A DNA stretch of 64,000 nt from Actinomycetes bacterium (GTDB taxonomy: Bacteria > Actinomycetota > Actinomycetes > Mycobacteriales > Mycobacteriaceae). This document shows, piece after piece, positions 16,131-26,263 of this stretch. Below the pieces are notes generated by a model. The model was given only the letters and a program-made list of their open reading frames with translations, was not told where the DNA came from and did no database searches. Numbering within the stretch: the first letter of the stretch is position 1; each line of letters opens with the position of its first letter. Location: assembly GCA_023404955.1 (NCBI GenBank), contig JAEXZY010000019.1:1-64000 (forward strand), read 5' to 3'. The translations under genes and the position numbers were made by a program.

Positions 16131-16226
16131 AGCCCCTCGTCTTCGGGCAGGCCTCTTGCCAGCACCCCTCCACAATTACTAGGATATCCAACTATCGACA
16201 CTCAGTCGCATCTGAAAGGCCGACTC

Positions 16227-17747
<1,521 letters not shown>

Positions 17748-17755
17748 CGGGCAGC

Positions 17756-18913
17756 ATGGACTTCTTCAGTCTCGACGATGACGACCGCGTCATCGCCGAA
17801 ACGGCCGCCGCCTTCGCCGCGAAGCGGCTGGCACCGTTCGCGTTGGAGTGGGACGAGACGCACCACTTCCCCACCGACGTGCTGCACGAGGCGGCCGAAC
17901 TGGGGATGGCCGCGATCTACTGCCGAGAAGACGTGGGCGGCAGCGGGTTACGCCGCATCGACGCGGTCCGCATCTTCGAACAGTTGGCGACCGCCGATCC
18001 CACCGTCGCCGCGTTCCTGTCCATCCACAACATGTGTGCGTGGATGATCGACAGTTTCGGCACCGCCGAGCAGCGCAAGACGTGGGTGCCGCGGCTGGCG
18101 TCGATGGACGCGATCGCCAGCTACTGCCTGACCGAGCCCGGCGCCGGTTCCGACGCCGGCGCCCTGCGCACGAGGGCGGTTCGCGACGGTGACGGCTGGG
18201 TGCTCGACGGCGTCAAGCAGTTCATCTCGGGCGCGGGCAGCTCCGACGTCTACGTGGTGATGGCGCGCACCGGGGCCGAAGGCCCCAAGGGCATCTCCGC
18301 GTTCGTCATCGAGAAGGACACGCCGGGGCTGAGTTTCGGTGCCGACGAGCAGAAGATGGGCTGGAACGCGCAGCCCACCGCGCAGGTCATCCTCGAGGGT
18401 GCTCGGGTTCCCGCCGACGCCCTGCTCGGCGGCGAGGAGGGCACGGGGTTCGGCATTGCGATGAAGGGCCTCAACGGCGGCCGCATCAACATCGCGGCGT
18501 GCTCGCTGGGCGGGGCGCAGGCTGCCTACGACAAAGCGACCGCGTACCTGGCCGACCGCCAGGCCTTCGGCGGCCCGCTGCTCGACGAGCCCACGATTCG
18601 GTTCATGTTGGCCGACATGGCGACCGCCCTTGAGACATCGCGAATGATGTTGTGGCGAGCGGCGACTGCGCTCGATGCCGATCACCCTGACCGGGTGGAG
18701 CTGTGCGCGATGGCCAAACGGTACGTGACCGACGCGTGCTTCGACGTCGCCGATTCCGCGCTGCAGTTGCACGGCGGATACGGCTATCTCCGGGAGTACG
18801 GGATCGAGAAGATCGTCCGCGATCTGCGGGTGCATCGAATCCTGGAGGGCACCAACGAAATCATGCGGGTGGTCATCGGGCGTGCTGCCGCGGCCCGCAT
18901 CCGCGCATCCTGA
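17756..18913 (+). CDS. Acyl-CoA dehydrogenase, probably isobutyryl-CoA dehydrogenase
   Basis: An FAD enzyme of 385 aa. Its place between mmsA and mmsB points to isobutyryl-CoA to methacrylyl-CoA in valine catabolism (FadE9-like). Motifs: AIASYCLTEPGAGSDAGALR (FAD/substrate loop), QLHGGYGYLREYGIEKIVRD and ILEGTNEIMR near the C-terminus. The start ATG 17756 is 8 nt after mmsA. Substrate assignment rests on context. Confidence 0.9.
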   Translation: MDFFSLDDDDRVIAETAAAFAAKRLAPFALEWDETHHFPTDVLHEAAELGMAAIYCREDVGGSGLRRIDAVRIFEQLATADPTVAAFLSIHNMCAWMIDSFGTAEQRKTWVPRLASMDAIASYCLTEPGAGSDAGALRTRAVRDGDGWVLDGVKQFISGAGSSDVYVVMARTGAEGPKGISAFVIEKDTPGLSFGADEQKMGWNAQPTAQVILEGARVPADALLGGEEGTGFGIAMKGLNGGRINIAACSLGGAQAAYDKATAYLADRQAFGGPLLDEPTIRFMLADMATALETSRMMLWRAATALDADHPDRVELCAMAKRYVTDACFDVADSALQLHGGYGYLREYGIEKIVRDLRVHRILEGTNEIMRVVIGRAAAARIRAS

Positions 18914-18924
18914 AGAGGAGAATC

Positions 18925-19797
18925 ATGTCGACGATCGCGTTCCTCGGGCTGGGCCACATGGGCGGGCCGATGGCGGCGAATCTGGCGGCCGCCGGGCACA
19001 CCGTGCGCGGCTTCGATCCGGTGCCGCACCTGCGTGATGCCGCCGGGGAGAAGGGTGTCACGACGTTCGATTCCGGCACCGATGCGGTCAATGGCGCCGA
19101 CGCGGTGATCACGTCGCTACCGAACGGCGGCATCGTCAAAGCCGTGTACGACGAGGTGCTGCCTGCCGCCGCCGAGGGTGCGCTGTTCATCGACACCTCG
19201 ACGATCTCGGTCGACGACGCCCGCACGATTCACAGCCAGGCAGGTGACCGCGGCCTCGCTCAGATCGATGCGCCCGTCTCCGGGGGCATCAAAGGTGCGA
19301 CCGCCGGCACGCTGGCGTTCATGCTCGGTGGCGACACCGAGGCCGTCGAGCGGGCCCGCCCGGTGCTGGAACCGATGGCGGGCAAGATCATTCACTGCGG
19401 CGATTCGGGGGCCGGGCAAGCCGCCAAACTGTGCAACAACATGGTGCTGGCCGTGCAGCAGATCGCGATCGGGGAGGCGTTCGTGCTCGCCGAGAAACTC
19501 GGCCTGCCCGCGCAATCGCTGTTCGACGTGATCACCGGCGCGACGGGCAACTGCTGGGCGGTGCACACGAACTGCCCGGTGCCGGGACCGGTCCCGACGT
19601 CACCGGCCAACAACGACTTCACGCCGGGGTTCGCGACCGCGTTGATGAACAAGGACCTCGGTCTGGCGATGGCCGCGGTCACGTCAACGGGCTCGCAGGC
19701 CCCACTGGGCACCCACGCCGCCGAGATCTACGCCCGCTTCAACGAAGACCACGCCGACAAGGACTTCAGCGCTGTGATCGAGATGCTGCGCGGCTAG
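18925..19797 (+). CDS. mmsB: 3-hydroxyisobutyrate dehydrogenase
   Basis: Oxidises 3-hydroxyisobutyrate to methylmalonate semialdehyde with NAD, completing the valine branch with mmsA. It is 290 aa, with an N-terminal Rossmann domain GLGHMGGPMAANL, substrate loop DAPVSGGIKGATAG and catalytic Lys in GAGQAAKLCNNMVL. The ATG at 18925 has AAGAGGAG upstream. Its last 4 nt overlap the convergent TetR gene. Confidence 0.95.
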   Translation: MSTIAFLGLGHMGGPMAANLAAAGHTVRGFDPVPHLRDAAGEKGVTTFDSGTDAVNGADAVITSLPNGGIVKAVYDEVLPAAAEGALFIDTSTISVDDARTIHSQAGDRGLAQIDAPVSGGIKGATAGTLAFMLGGDTEAVERARPVLEPMAGKIIHCGDSGAGQAAKLCNNMVLAVQQIAIGEAFVLAEKLGLPAQSLFDVITGATGNCWAVHTNCPVPGPVPTSPANNDFTPGFATALMNKDLGLAMAAVTSTGSQAPLGTHAAEIYARFNEDHADKDFSAVIEMLRG

Positions 19798-20351
19798 AGA
19801 GGTTCGAGCAGAATCCGCCGGATCACCGGGCGGGCGAAGCGAATCAGCTCGGCTCGGCTCAAGTCGGCGACCGCGGGATTCGCCATCACGTAGCGGCTGA
19901 CGGCCAGGCCGATGACGAACGCGCCCATCAGGCCGGCGCGCTGGGCCGGATGGTCGGGGGTGACCACCGTCAGCGCAGGACCGACCTGCGTCGCGAACAC
20001 CCGCCGCATCGTCTCGACCGCGGACTCACTCGTCATCGCCGCCCGCAGCAGTGCCAGAAAGGTGCTGTCGTGCTCCCAGATCGCGAAGAACCGGGACAGC
20101 AGCACATCGGCGATGTCGTCGGGCGCCACGGTGGTGAGATCGGGCAGGTCGAGGGTGAAGTCGGCGGCCTCGGCGAACAGCTCTTGCTTGCTACCGAAGT
20201 AGCGGTTGATCAATGCCGGGTCGACACCGACATCGGCGGCCACCGCACGCATCGTGGTGGCCTGATAGCCCTCGGAGCCGAACCGCGCGCGGGCCGCTGC
20301 CAGGATGTCGGCGCGCGTCTTCGACGCGTTGCGCGATCGGGTCGTGCTCAC
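19794..20351 (-). CDS. TetR family transcriptional regulator
   Basis: A 185-aa regulator with an N-terminal helix-turn-helix (about 25-60: TTMRAVAADVGVDPALINRY then FGSKQELFAEA). The ligand domain carries no recognisable signature. It converges on and overlaps mmsB by 4 nt. It might control the valine genes or only itself; no operator was identified. Confidence 0.88.
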   Translation of the reverse strand: MSTTRSRNASKTRADILAAARARFGSEGYQATTMRAVAADVGVDPALINRYFGSKQELFAEAADFTLDLPDLTTVAPDDIADVLLSRFFAIWEHDSTFLALLRAAMTSESAVETMRRVFATQVGPALTVVTPDHPAQRAGLMGAFVIGLAVSRYVMANPAVADLSRAELIRFARPVIRRILLEPL

Positions 20352-20387
20352 CCGCGCCAGGATAGGTCGCGCGGTCGGTCCGCGGAG

Positions 20388-21176
20388 CTAGGCGGCGGTC
20401 GGGGTGGGGTGGGTGTCGCGCCAGGAGTCGTGCACCTGCCTGCAGTCGGCGATCCTCTGCAGGGTGCCTGCTCCCTCGGGAGTGACCGAGACCGTCGCCA
20501 TCCCGGTCGCGGTCGCGGATTTGCAGCTCGCCGGCGACCCCGCGAACGCCAGCGAACATCGGGCCGCGACACCGAGCTCGGTCAGCGCGGCGCGGAACAG
20601 GTCGACGCCGGGCGCATCCTCGGCGGTGACGATCGCGGTGACCACGCCGTCGCCGACGAGCTGGCGGACCAGCGGCCCCACCCAGGAGTGGCTGCCCGAG
20701 CTCACCACACCGACACTGATGCCCGCCGCGTAGGCCTCGGTGATCAGGTCCGCCAGGCCGGCACGCGCGGTGATGTCCGCGTCGAGGATCGTCTCGGCGA
20801 GGATCCGGTTCTTGCGTGCACAGATGTCGTCGACCAGCAGTTCGGCGAGCACATCGCAGTCGGAGCACACACCGCGCTTGCGCAGTTCGGCGGCCACCCG
20901 ACGACGCTCGTCGCTGAGCGCGAGCAGCTGCCGGTAGCGAGACTCGGACCACACGATGTCGAGGCCGAGCTCGGCGAACGCCGCGTTGAACGCGAGTCGA
21001 TGGCCGGCGCAGTCGATGTCGGCGATCGCGTCGAGGTCGAAGATCACCGCCTGCAGCGTGGGCTGCAGAGACGGCGTCGTGCTGTCGCTGGGGCGGGGCC
21101 AGTCCCACCAGAACCGGCCGGCGCGCCATGCTTTCTGCTGTAAGGGCTCCACGACGGTAATGGTGGCCCAGGTCAC
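20388..21176 (-). CDS. HAD family hydrolase
   Basis: A haloacid-dehalogenase-type phosphatase/phosphomutase of 262 aa from GTG 21176. Motif I is VIFDLDAIADID (nucleophile Asp47, Asp49), motif II is VVSSGSHSW, and the Lys of motif III is in ASCKSATATGM. FDLDA and the cap resemble beta-phosphoglucomutase-like HAD-IA proteins. The true start could lie inside, before SLQPTLQAVIFDLD. Substrate unknown. Confidence 0.8.
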   Translation of the reverse strand: MTWATITVVEPLQQKAWRAGRFWWDWPRPSDSTTPSLQPTLQAVIFDLDAIADIDCAGHRLAFNAAFAELGLDIVWSESRYRQLLALSDERRRVAAELRKRGVCSDCDVLAELLVDDICARKNRILAETILDADITARAGLADLITEAYAAGISVGVVSSGSHSWVGPLVRQLVGDGVVTAIVTAEDAPGVDLFRAALTELGVAARCSLAFAGSPASCKSATATGMATVSVTPEGAGTLQRIADCRQVHDSWRDTHPTPTAA

Positions 21177-21244
21177 ACTGCGGCCGCCTCCCCCATTGGG
21201 GGGATTCGGCGGGGATTCGCGGGTCCGCCTCTAAGGTGAGGGCC

Positions 21245-21919
21245 ATGACCAGCCCGTCGGAGCGCACCGAACCGGTGCGGATCGTGCTGGTCGACGACCA
21301 CGAGATGGTGATCGAAGGCCTCAAGGCGATGCTCACGGCGTTCGCCAGCAGGGTCACCGTGGTGGGCCAGGCCGTCGGCGCGGAGAGGGCCATGGACGTG
21401 ATCGCCGACCTCGACCCCGACATCGTGTTGTGCGATGTGCGCATGCAGGGTTCCAGCGGGCTGGACCTGTGCCAGCGACTCCGCGAGCGCGACCCGAACC
21501 GGCGGGTGGTGATGCTCTCGGTCTACGACGACGAGCAGTACCTGTTCCAGGCACTGCGGGTCGGGGCGGCGGGCTACCTGCTCAAGAGCATCAGCAGCGA
21601 GGAACTGGTCCGCCAGCTGGAGTTCGTCCACACCGGGGCGACGGCCATCGATCCGGTGATGGCGGCGCGCGCGGTCGACACTGCGGCGCGCCTGCAGCGC
21701 GACGAGTTCTGGCCCGGTGCCCGCCAGGGCCTCACCCAGCGCGAGAGCGAGATCCTGGCGCTGGTGGTCAACGGCCTGTCCAATCGCGCGATCGCGGCCA
21801 AGCTGGTGATCGGCGACGAGACCGTGAAAACCCATCTGAGCTCGCTGTACCGCAAGCTCGGCGTCAGTGATCGCACCGGCGCGGTGGCCACCGCGTTGCG
21901 GGAAGGCATCTACCAGTGA
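21245..21919 (+). CDS. NarL/FixJ family response regulator
   Basis: A 224-aa regulator. The receiver has Asp17-18, phosphoacceptor Asp64 (VLCDVRMQGSSG) and Lys in GYLLKSISSEEL. The C-terminal LuxR helix-turn-helix reads GLSNRAIAAKLVIGDETVKT. Its stop overlaps the GTG of the next gene by 4 nt, so it forms a two-component pair with that GAF kinase. Target genes unknown. Confidence 0.92.
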   Translation: MTSPSERTEPVRIVLVDDHEMVIEGLKAMLTAFASRVTVVGQAVGAERAMDVIADLDPDIVLCDVRMQGSSGLDLCQRLRERDPNRRVVMLSVYDDEQYLFQALRVGAAGYLLKSISSEELVRQLEFVHTGATAIDPVMAARAVDTAARLQRDEFWPGARQGLTQRESEILALVVNGLSNRAIAAKLVIGDETVKTHLSSLYRKLGVSDRTGAVATALREGIYQ

Positions 21920-23112
21920 GCGCTCGGCCGGTTCTGACAGCGGACCGGGAGTTGGCGCTGCTGCGCGAACTGATCCAGGCGGCCTCGCGTGGCCCCGGCG
22001 TGGAACCGTTGGCGGCCGCGGCGGCCCGGATGATCACCGCGGCCACCGACAGCGACGTCTGCTTCGTCCACGTGCTCGACGACACCGACCGATCGTTGAC
22101 GCTGGCGGGCGCCACCCCACCGTTCGACGCCGAAGTCGGCAAGATCCGGCTGCCGCTCGGGCAGGGCATCTCGGGCTGGGTGGCCAGCCACCTGGAACCG
22201 GTGGTGATCCGCCGAGACAAGGAGTCCGACCCTCGCTACCTGCCGTTCCAGTCGCTGCGCGGGCGCGACTTCACCTCGATGGTGTCGGTGCCGATGGAGT
22301 CGACACCGGGCGGGCTGGTCGGCGTGCTGAACGTGCACACCGCGGCCGAACGCGACTTCGGCGACCGCGATGTGGAGCTGTTGCTGGTGATCGGCCGGCT
22401 CATCGCCGGAGCCATGCACCAGGCCCGGCTGCATCGCCAGCTGGTGGCCCGCGAACGCGCCCACGAGAACTTCGTCGAGCAGGTCATCGAGGCGCAGGAG
22501 ATCGAGCGGCGCCGGCTGGCCGGCGACATCCACGACGGCATCTCGCAGCGGCTGGTCACGCTGTCCTACCGGCTCGACGCCGCCGCGCAGGCCGCGCGCT
22601 CCCCCGATGACCGCGAGGCCCTGACCGAGCAGCTGGACCGTGCGCGCGAGCTGGCCGATCTGACCCTGCAGGAGGCCCGCGCCGCGATCAGTGGTCTGCG
22701 GCCACCGGTGCTGGACGACCTGGGTCTGTCCGGCGGTCTGGCCAGCCTGGCCCGATCGATCCCGCAGGTCAAGATCAACACCGACCTGGCCGACACCCGG
22801 CTGCCCGATCACATCGAGCTCGCCCTCTACCGGATCGCCCAGGAGTGCCTGCAGAACGTCGTCAAACATGCGCGCGCGACGATGGCCCGGCTGGCGTTCC
22901 ACGCCGACGACCAGACCGCCCGCCTGGAAATCGCCGACGACGGCGTCGGTTTCGACACCCTCGAGCGCCCGCTCGGCAGCGACGAGATGGGCGGCTACGG
23001 GCTGCTGTCGATGGCCGAACGCGCCGAGATCGTCGGGGGCCGGCTCAACATCCGGTCCCGGCCCGGTGCGGGCACCACGGTCACCGCGACGATCCCGCTT
23101 CCCAGCCGTTGA
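21916..23112 (+). CDS. GAF-domain sensor histidine kinase
   Basis: A soluble kinase of 398 aa. The GAF domain covers about 30-172 (LPLGQGISGWVASHLEPVVI). The HisKA_3 phosphoacceptor is His206 in LAGDIHDGISQRLV. HATPase_c has YRIAQECLQNVVKHARAT, ADDGVGFD and GGYGLLSMAERA. GTG start, coupled to the upstream response regulator, its expected partner. The ligand of the GAF domain cannot be told from sequence. Confidence 0.92.
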   Translation: MSARPVLTADRELALLRELIQAASRGPGVEPLAAAAARMITAATDSDVCFVHVLDDTDRSLTLAGATPPFDAEVGKIRLPLGQGISGWVASHLEPVVIRRDKESDPRYLPFQSLRGRDFTSMVSVPMESTPGGLVGVLNVHTAAERDFGDRDVELLLVIGRLIAGAMHQARLHRQLVARERAHENFVEQVIEAQEIERRRLAGDIHDGISQRLVTLSYRLDAAAQAARSPDDREALTEQLDRARELADLTLQEARAAISGLRPPVLDDLGLSGGLASLARSIPQVKINTDLADTRLPDHIELALYRIAQECLQNVVKHARATMARLAFHADDQTARLEIADDGVGFDTLERPLGSDEMGGYGLLSMAERAEIVGGRLNIRSRPGAGTTVTATIPLPSR

Positions 23113-23128
23113 GGCCGGCTGCCGAGAA

Positions 23129-23617
23129 CTAGAAATCTCCAGCGGCACGGCGCAGCGTTTCGATGGCCGAGGCCAGCGCACGCGATTGTTCGCCGGTGAT
23201 GCCGATGTCGGCGAACACCTCGGTGTTGAGCGTGACGGTGGCGTCCTCGACCGTGGACCGCCCGAGATCGGTGAGCCGCACCAGCGTCGTGCGCCCGTCG
23301 GTGGGATGCGGGATCCGCTCGACCAGGCCATCGGCCTCCAGCCGGCGGATCGCGTGCGTGACGCTGGTGACGTGGACCTGCAACCGGTCCGACGCCTTGG
23401 TGATCGGCAACGCGCCGGTCCGGCTGAACGCCAGCAGCCGCAGCAGCTCGAAGCGCGAGAAGCTCAGATCGTAGGGCCGCAGCGCGGCCTCGACGCGGGC
23501 CAGCAGGATCTGGTGGGCTCGCATCACCGACGTCACCGCGACCATGCCGTCGGCCACGTCGCCCCACCCGGAGCTCTCCCAGTTGGCGCGGGCAGCGGCA
23601 ATCGGATCAGGGCGCAC
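23129..23617 (-). CDS. MarR family transcriptional regulator
   Basis: A 162-aa winged-helix regulator with LSFSRFELLRLLAFSRTGAL, helix-turn-helix ASDRLQVHVTSVTHAIRRLE and wing GLVERIPHPTDGRTTLVRLT. It lies 17 nt after rslA on the same strand, matching the M. tuberculosis order sigL-rslA-Rv0737, so it may belong to the SigL operon. Confidence 0.9.
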   Translation of the reverse strand: MRPDPIAAARANWESSGWGDVADGMVAVTSVMRAHQILLARVEAALRPYDLSFSRFELLRLLAFSRTGALPITKASDRLQVHVTSVTHAIRRLEADGLVERIPHPTDGRTTLVRLTDLGRSTVEDATVTLNTEVFADIGITGEQSRALASAIETLRRAAGDF

Positions 23618-23633
23618 GCCTCTTCTTACCGCA

Positions 23634-24347
23634 TCACAGCTGCTTCTCCAGCAGCACCTTTCCGTCGTTCATCGAGACCATCTGGACCGCGGCGATGTCA
23701 TCGCTCTGCATCGGGGTGGTCCCGCTGGGCAGGGCGGTCGCCCCGGGGATCCCCAACCAGGTCGCGATCTGCGACCGGGTGCCGTCGCGGCCGACGACGA
23801 CCATGCCGAGGTCCTTGGGCGGCGTGTTGCTGTCGCCCCACTGGCCGTAGGAGCAGGACATGTCGATGCGGGTGCCCCACCCGAAGTCGGTCAGCGCGAT
23901 GCTGGCGTTGATCGGCGTGGGGGCCATCTTGACCATGTCGACCATCTGCGCGGTGTTCTGGGTCGTCGTGCCGTCCTCGAACCCCATGATCGCGGGCCGG
24001 GCCACCAGCAGAATGCCGACGGCCAGCACCGCGGCGGCCAGACCGACGACGGCCGAGGTGACCCACCGGCTGCGGCGGCGGCGCCACCGCACCTTGGCCA
24101 GGACGTTGTCGAGCACCTCGGGGCGCAGCGGCGGGTACGGCTGCTCGTCGTCGAGAGCGGTCACGTCGTCGAGGTCGAGCAGTCCGAGCAGCCCCGGCAT
24201 CCCGGACATCTCGGCCACGGCGTCACGGCACTGCGCGCAGCCGGCGAGGTGGTCCTCGTATTCGAGGCGCTCGTCGCTGCTGAGCGTGCCCAGCACGTAG
24301 GCAGCGTCCCAGGTCAGGTAGCGGTCCTCCCGCTCGTTGACCGTCAT
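23634..24347 (-). CDS. rslA: Anti-sigma-L factor (zinc-containing, membrane bound)
   Basis: A 237-aa single-span membrane protein that holds SigL inactive. The cytoplasmic zinc anti-sigma motif is His33-x3-Cys37-x2-Cys40 (EDHLAGCAQCRD). The TM segment is about 96-117 (VTSAVVGLAAAVLAVGILLV), followed by an extracytoplasmic domain. In M. tuberculosis, oxidation of the CxxC releases SigL. It overlaps sigL by 4 nt (coupled). Confidence 0.92.
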   Translation of the reverse strand: MTVNEREDRYLTWDAAYVLGTLSSDERLEYEDHLAGCAQCRDAVAEMSGMPGLLGLLDLDDVTALDDEQPYPPLRPEVLDNVLAKVRWRRRRSRWVTSAVVGLAAAVLAVGILLVARPAIMGFEDGTTTQNTAQMVDMVKMAPTPINASIALTDFGWGTRIDMSCSYGQWGDSNTPPKDLGMVVVGRDGTRSQIATWLGIPGATALPSGTTPMQSDDIAAVQMVSMNDGKVLLEKQL

Positions 24348-24859
24348 CGGGTCACCCCCATCTCTTGGAGTCCCAGTCTCAGCGCGCGCATGGCGTAGTG
24401 CAGCCGGGATTTCACCGTGCCTTCGGCGATGCCGAGGTCGGCGGCGATCTGCGCGGTCGTCCAGCCCTGGTAGTAGGCGCGACGGACGACGGCGCGGTGT
24501 TCCTCGGTCAGCTGGGCCAACGCGGTGGAGAGCAGGATGCGGTTCAGCGCGGTGTCCACCTCGTCGGACGACGCGCGATCGGCGACCTCATCGGGCACCG
24601 GTTCCGCAGCCTCGTTGCGGAAGCGGGCGCTGCGCCGCTCGTCGATGATCATGTTCCGGGCCACGGTGAACAGCCAGGCCCGCGCGGAGCGCTCCGCATC
24701 CGCGGTGACCGAGGGATGGCGCCACGCCTTGAGCAGCGTCTCCTGCACCACGTCTTCGGCGCGCGCCCGGTCACCGGTCAATCGCAACGCATAGCGCCAC
24801 AGCGCATCGCCGTGTTCGTCGTAGAGCACGCGCATCATGGCGGCCTCCGGATCGTCCAT
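24344..24859 (-). CDS. sigL: ECF RNA polymerase sigma factor SigL
   Basis: An ECF sigma factor of 171 aa. Region 2 includes LYDEHGDALWRYALRLTGDR and DVVQETLLKAWRHP. Region 4 includes LTEEHRAVVRRAYYQGWTT and IAADLGIAEGTVKSRLHYAM. I chose ATG 24859 (MDDPEAAMM), which has GGAGG 7 nt upstream; a TTG two codons earlier is possible. A SigL-type promoter lies just upstream (24877-24904), so the gene is probably autoregulated and the 5' leader very short. Confidence 0.94.
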   Translation of the reverse strand: MDDPEAAMMRVLYDEHGDALWRYALRLTGDRARAEDVVQETLLKAWRHPSVTADAERSARAWLFTVARNMIIDERRSARFRNEAAEPVPDEVADRASSDEVDTALNRILLSTALAQLTEEHRAVVRRAYYQGWTTAQIAADLGIAEGTVKSRLHYAMRALRLGLQEMGVTR

Positions 24860-24876
24860 TCCCAACCTCCGTGTAC

Positions 24877-24904
24877 TACACGGTGTCGGCGGCGTTCCGG
24901 TTCA
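24877..24904 (-). promoter_or_regulatory. SigL-dependent autoregulatory promoter
   Basis: On the minus strand TGAACC (24899-24904) is followed after 16 nt by CGTGTA (24877-24882). This matches the known M. tuberculosis SigL consensus TGAACC-N16-CGTGTR. It lies 18 nt upstream of the sigL ATG, giving positive feedback on sigL-rslA. Confidence 0.8.
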
Positions 24905-24917
24905 CCCGTCCGGGAAA

Positions 24918-25715
24918 TCAGAGGGTGAGGATTCTCGGCCCGTCGTCGGTGACCGCAACGGTGTGCTCCCAGTGTGCGGCCCGGGAGCCGTCTGTGGTGA
25001 CCACAGTCCAGTCGTCGTCGAGAGTGCGCGTCTTCGTCGTCCCCAGCGTCAGCATCGGTTCGATCGCGAGCACCGAGCCCGCCGCCAGGTGCGGACCCCG
25101 CCCGGGAGCGCCCTCGTTGGGCAGGAACGGGTCCATGTGCATCTCGCGGCCGATGCCGTGGCCGCCGTAGTTGGCCACGATGCCGAAACTGCGGTCATAG
25201 CGCTTCTCGGCGGCGCGCGTGCCGGACTCGATGGCGTGCGAGACGTCGGTGAGCCGGTTGCCGGGCACCATCGCCGCGATCCCCGCCTCCATCGACTCGC
25301 GCGTCGCGGCCGACAGGTTGGCGTCGGCCTCGATCAGGTCGCCGATGCCGAACGTGAACGCCGAGTCCCCGTGCCAGCCCTCGAGGATGGCTCCACAGTC
25401 GATCGACACCAAGTCACCGGCGGCCAACGTCTCGGTCGCCGACGGGATGCCGTGCACGACGCGGTCGTTGACCGACGAGCAGATGGTGGCCGGGAAACCG
25501 TGATAGCCCAGGAAGGACGGCACCCCGCCGCCGTCGCGGATCACCGCTTCGGCGACACGGTCCAGGTCCAGGGTGGACACCCCGGGTGCGGCAGCCTCCC
25601 GGACCGCGCGCAGCGCCGCGGCCACCAGTGCACCGGCGGCGGCCATCGCGTCGAGTTCCCCGGCGGTCCGCTGGGGAACGACTTTGCGGCTACGCAGCCC
25701 GGGTAGCGACACCAT
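24918..25715 (-). CDS. map: Type I methionine aminopeptidase
   Basis: Removes N-terminal methionine from nascent proteins. It is 265 aa, pita-bread fold. Metal ligands are visible in SIDCGAILEGWHGDSAFTFG (two Asp), GGHGIGREMHMDPFL (His), LAIEPMLTLG (Glu) and WEHTVAV (Glu). It lies 2 nt after adk in the secY-adk-map operon. Confidence 0.95.
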   Translation of the reverse strand: MVSLPGLRSRKVVPQRTAGELDAMAAAGALVAAALRAVREAAAPGVSTLDLDRVAEAVIRDGGGVPSFLGYHGFPATICSSVNDRVVHGIPSATETLAAGDLVSIDCGAILEGWHGDSAFTFGIGDLIEADANLSAATRESMEAGIAAMVPGNRLTDVSHAIESGTRAAEKRYDRSFGIVANYGGHGIGREMHMDPFLPNEGAPGRGPHLAAGSVLAIEPMLTLGTTKTRTLDDDWTVVTTDGSRAAHWEHTVAVTDDGPRILTL

Positions 25716-25717
25716 GT

Positions 25718-26263
25718 CTAGCGGCCGAGCGCCTTCAACGCGCGGGCGAACACCTCGTCGAGGTCGCCGACCGCGTCGACGGTGGTCAGCGAGTCGCTGT
25801 AGTGGTCGAGCAGGGGCGCCGTCTCGTCCCGGTACACCTTGAAGCGGTTCCGGATCACGTCCTCGGTGTCGTCATCGCGGCCACGGCCCTTCAGCCGGGA
25901 CACCAGCTCCTCTTCGGGCACCTTGAACTCCAGCACGGCGTCCAGCGAGAGGTTGCGCTTGGCGAGCATCTGGTCCAGCGCCTCGGCCTGCTCCACCGAG
26001 CGCGGGTAGCCGTCGAGGATGAAGCCGGCCTGGGCGTCCTCGTCGTCGAGCCGGTCGTCGACCAGCGCGTTCGTCAGCGACGCCGGGACGAGATCGCCGG
26101 CGTCGAGGTACTTCTTGGCCTCCACACCCAGCTCGGTGTTGTTGCTGATGTTGTACCGGAACAGGTCGCCGGTGGAGACGTGCGGAACGCCGAGCTTGTC
26201 GGCCAGCTTCTGAGCCTGGGTTCCCTTGCCCGCGCCGGGCGGTCCCAACAACACGATTCTCAC
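25718..26263 (-). CDS. adk: Adenylate kinase
   Basis: Converts ATP + AMP to 2 ADP. It is 181 aa, the short mycobacterial form with a reduced lid. The P-loop is GPPGAGKGTQ (7-16), the AMP site includes HVSTGDLFR, and FILDGYPRSVEQAEAL follows. It overlaps secY by 4 nt (coupled). Confidence 0.97.
   Translation of the reverse strand: MRIVLLGPPGAGKGTQAQKLADKLGVPHVSTGDLFRYNISNNTELGVEAKKYLDAGDLVPASLTNALVDDRLDDEDAQAGFILDGYPRSVEQAEALDQMLAKRNLSLDAVLEFKVPEEELVSRLKGRGRDDDTEDVIRNRFKVYRDETAPLLDHYSDSLTTVDAVGDLDEVFARALKALGR

Noticed and set aside
16131..16226. Palindrome GGATATCC and AT-rich stretch before mmsA as an operator
   Set aside because: Too short and common to claim; only a promoter is expected here.
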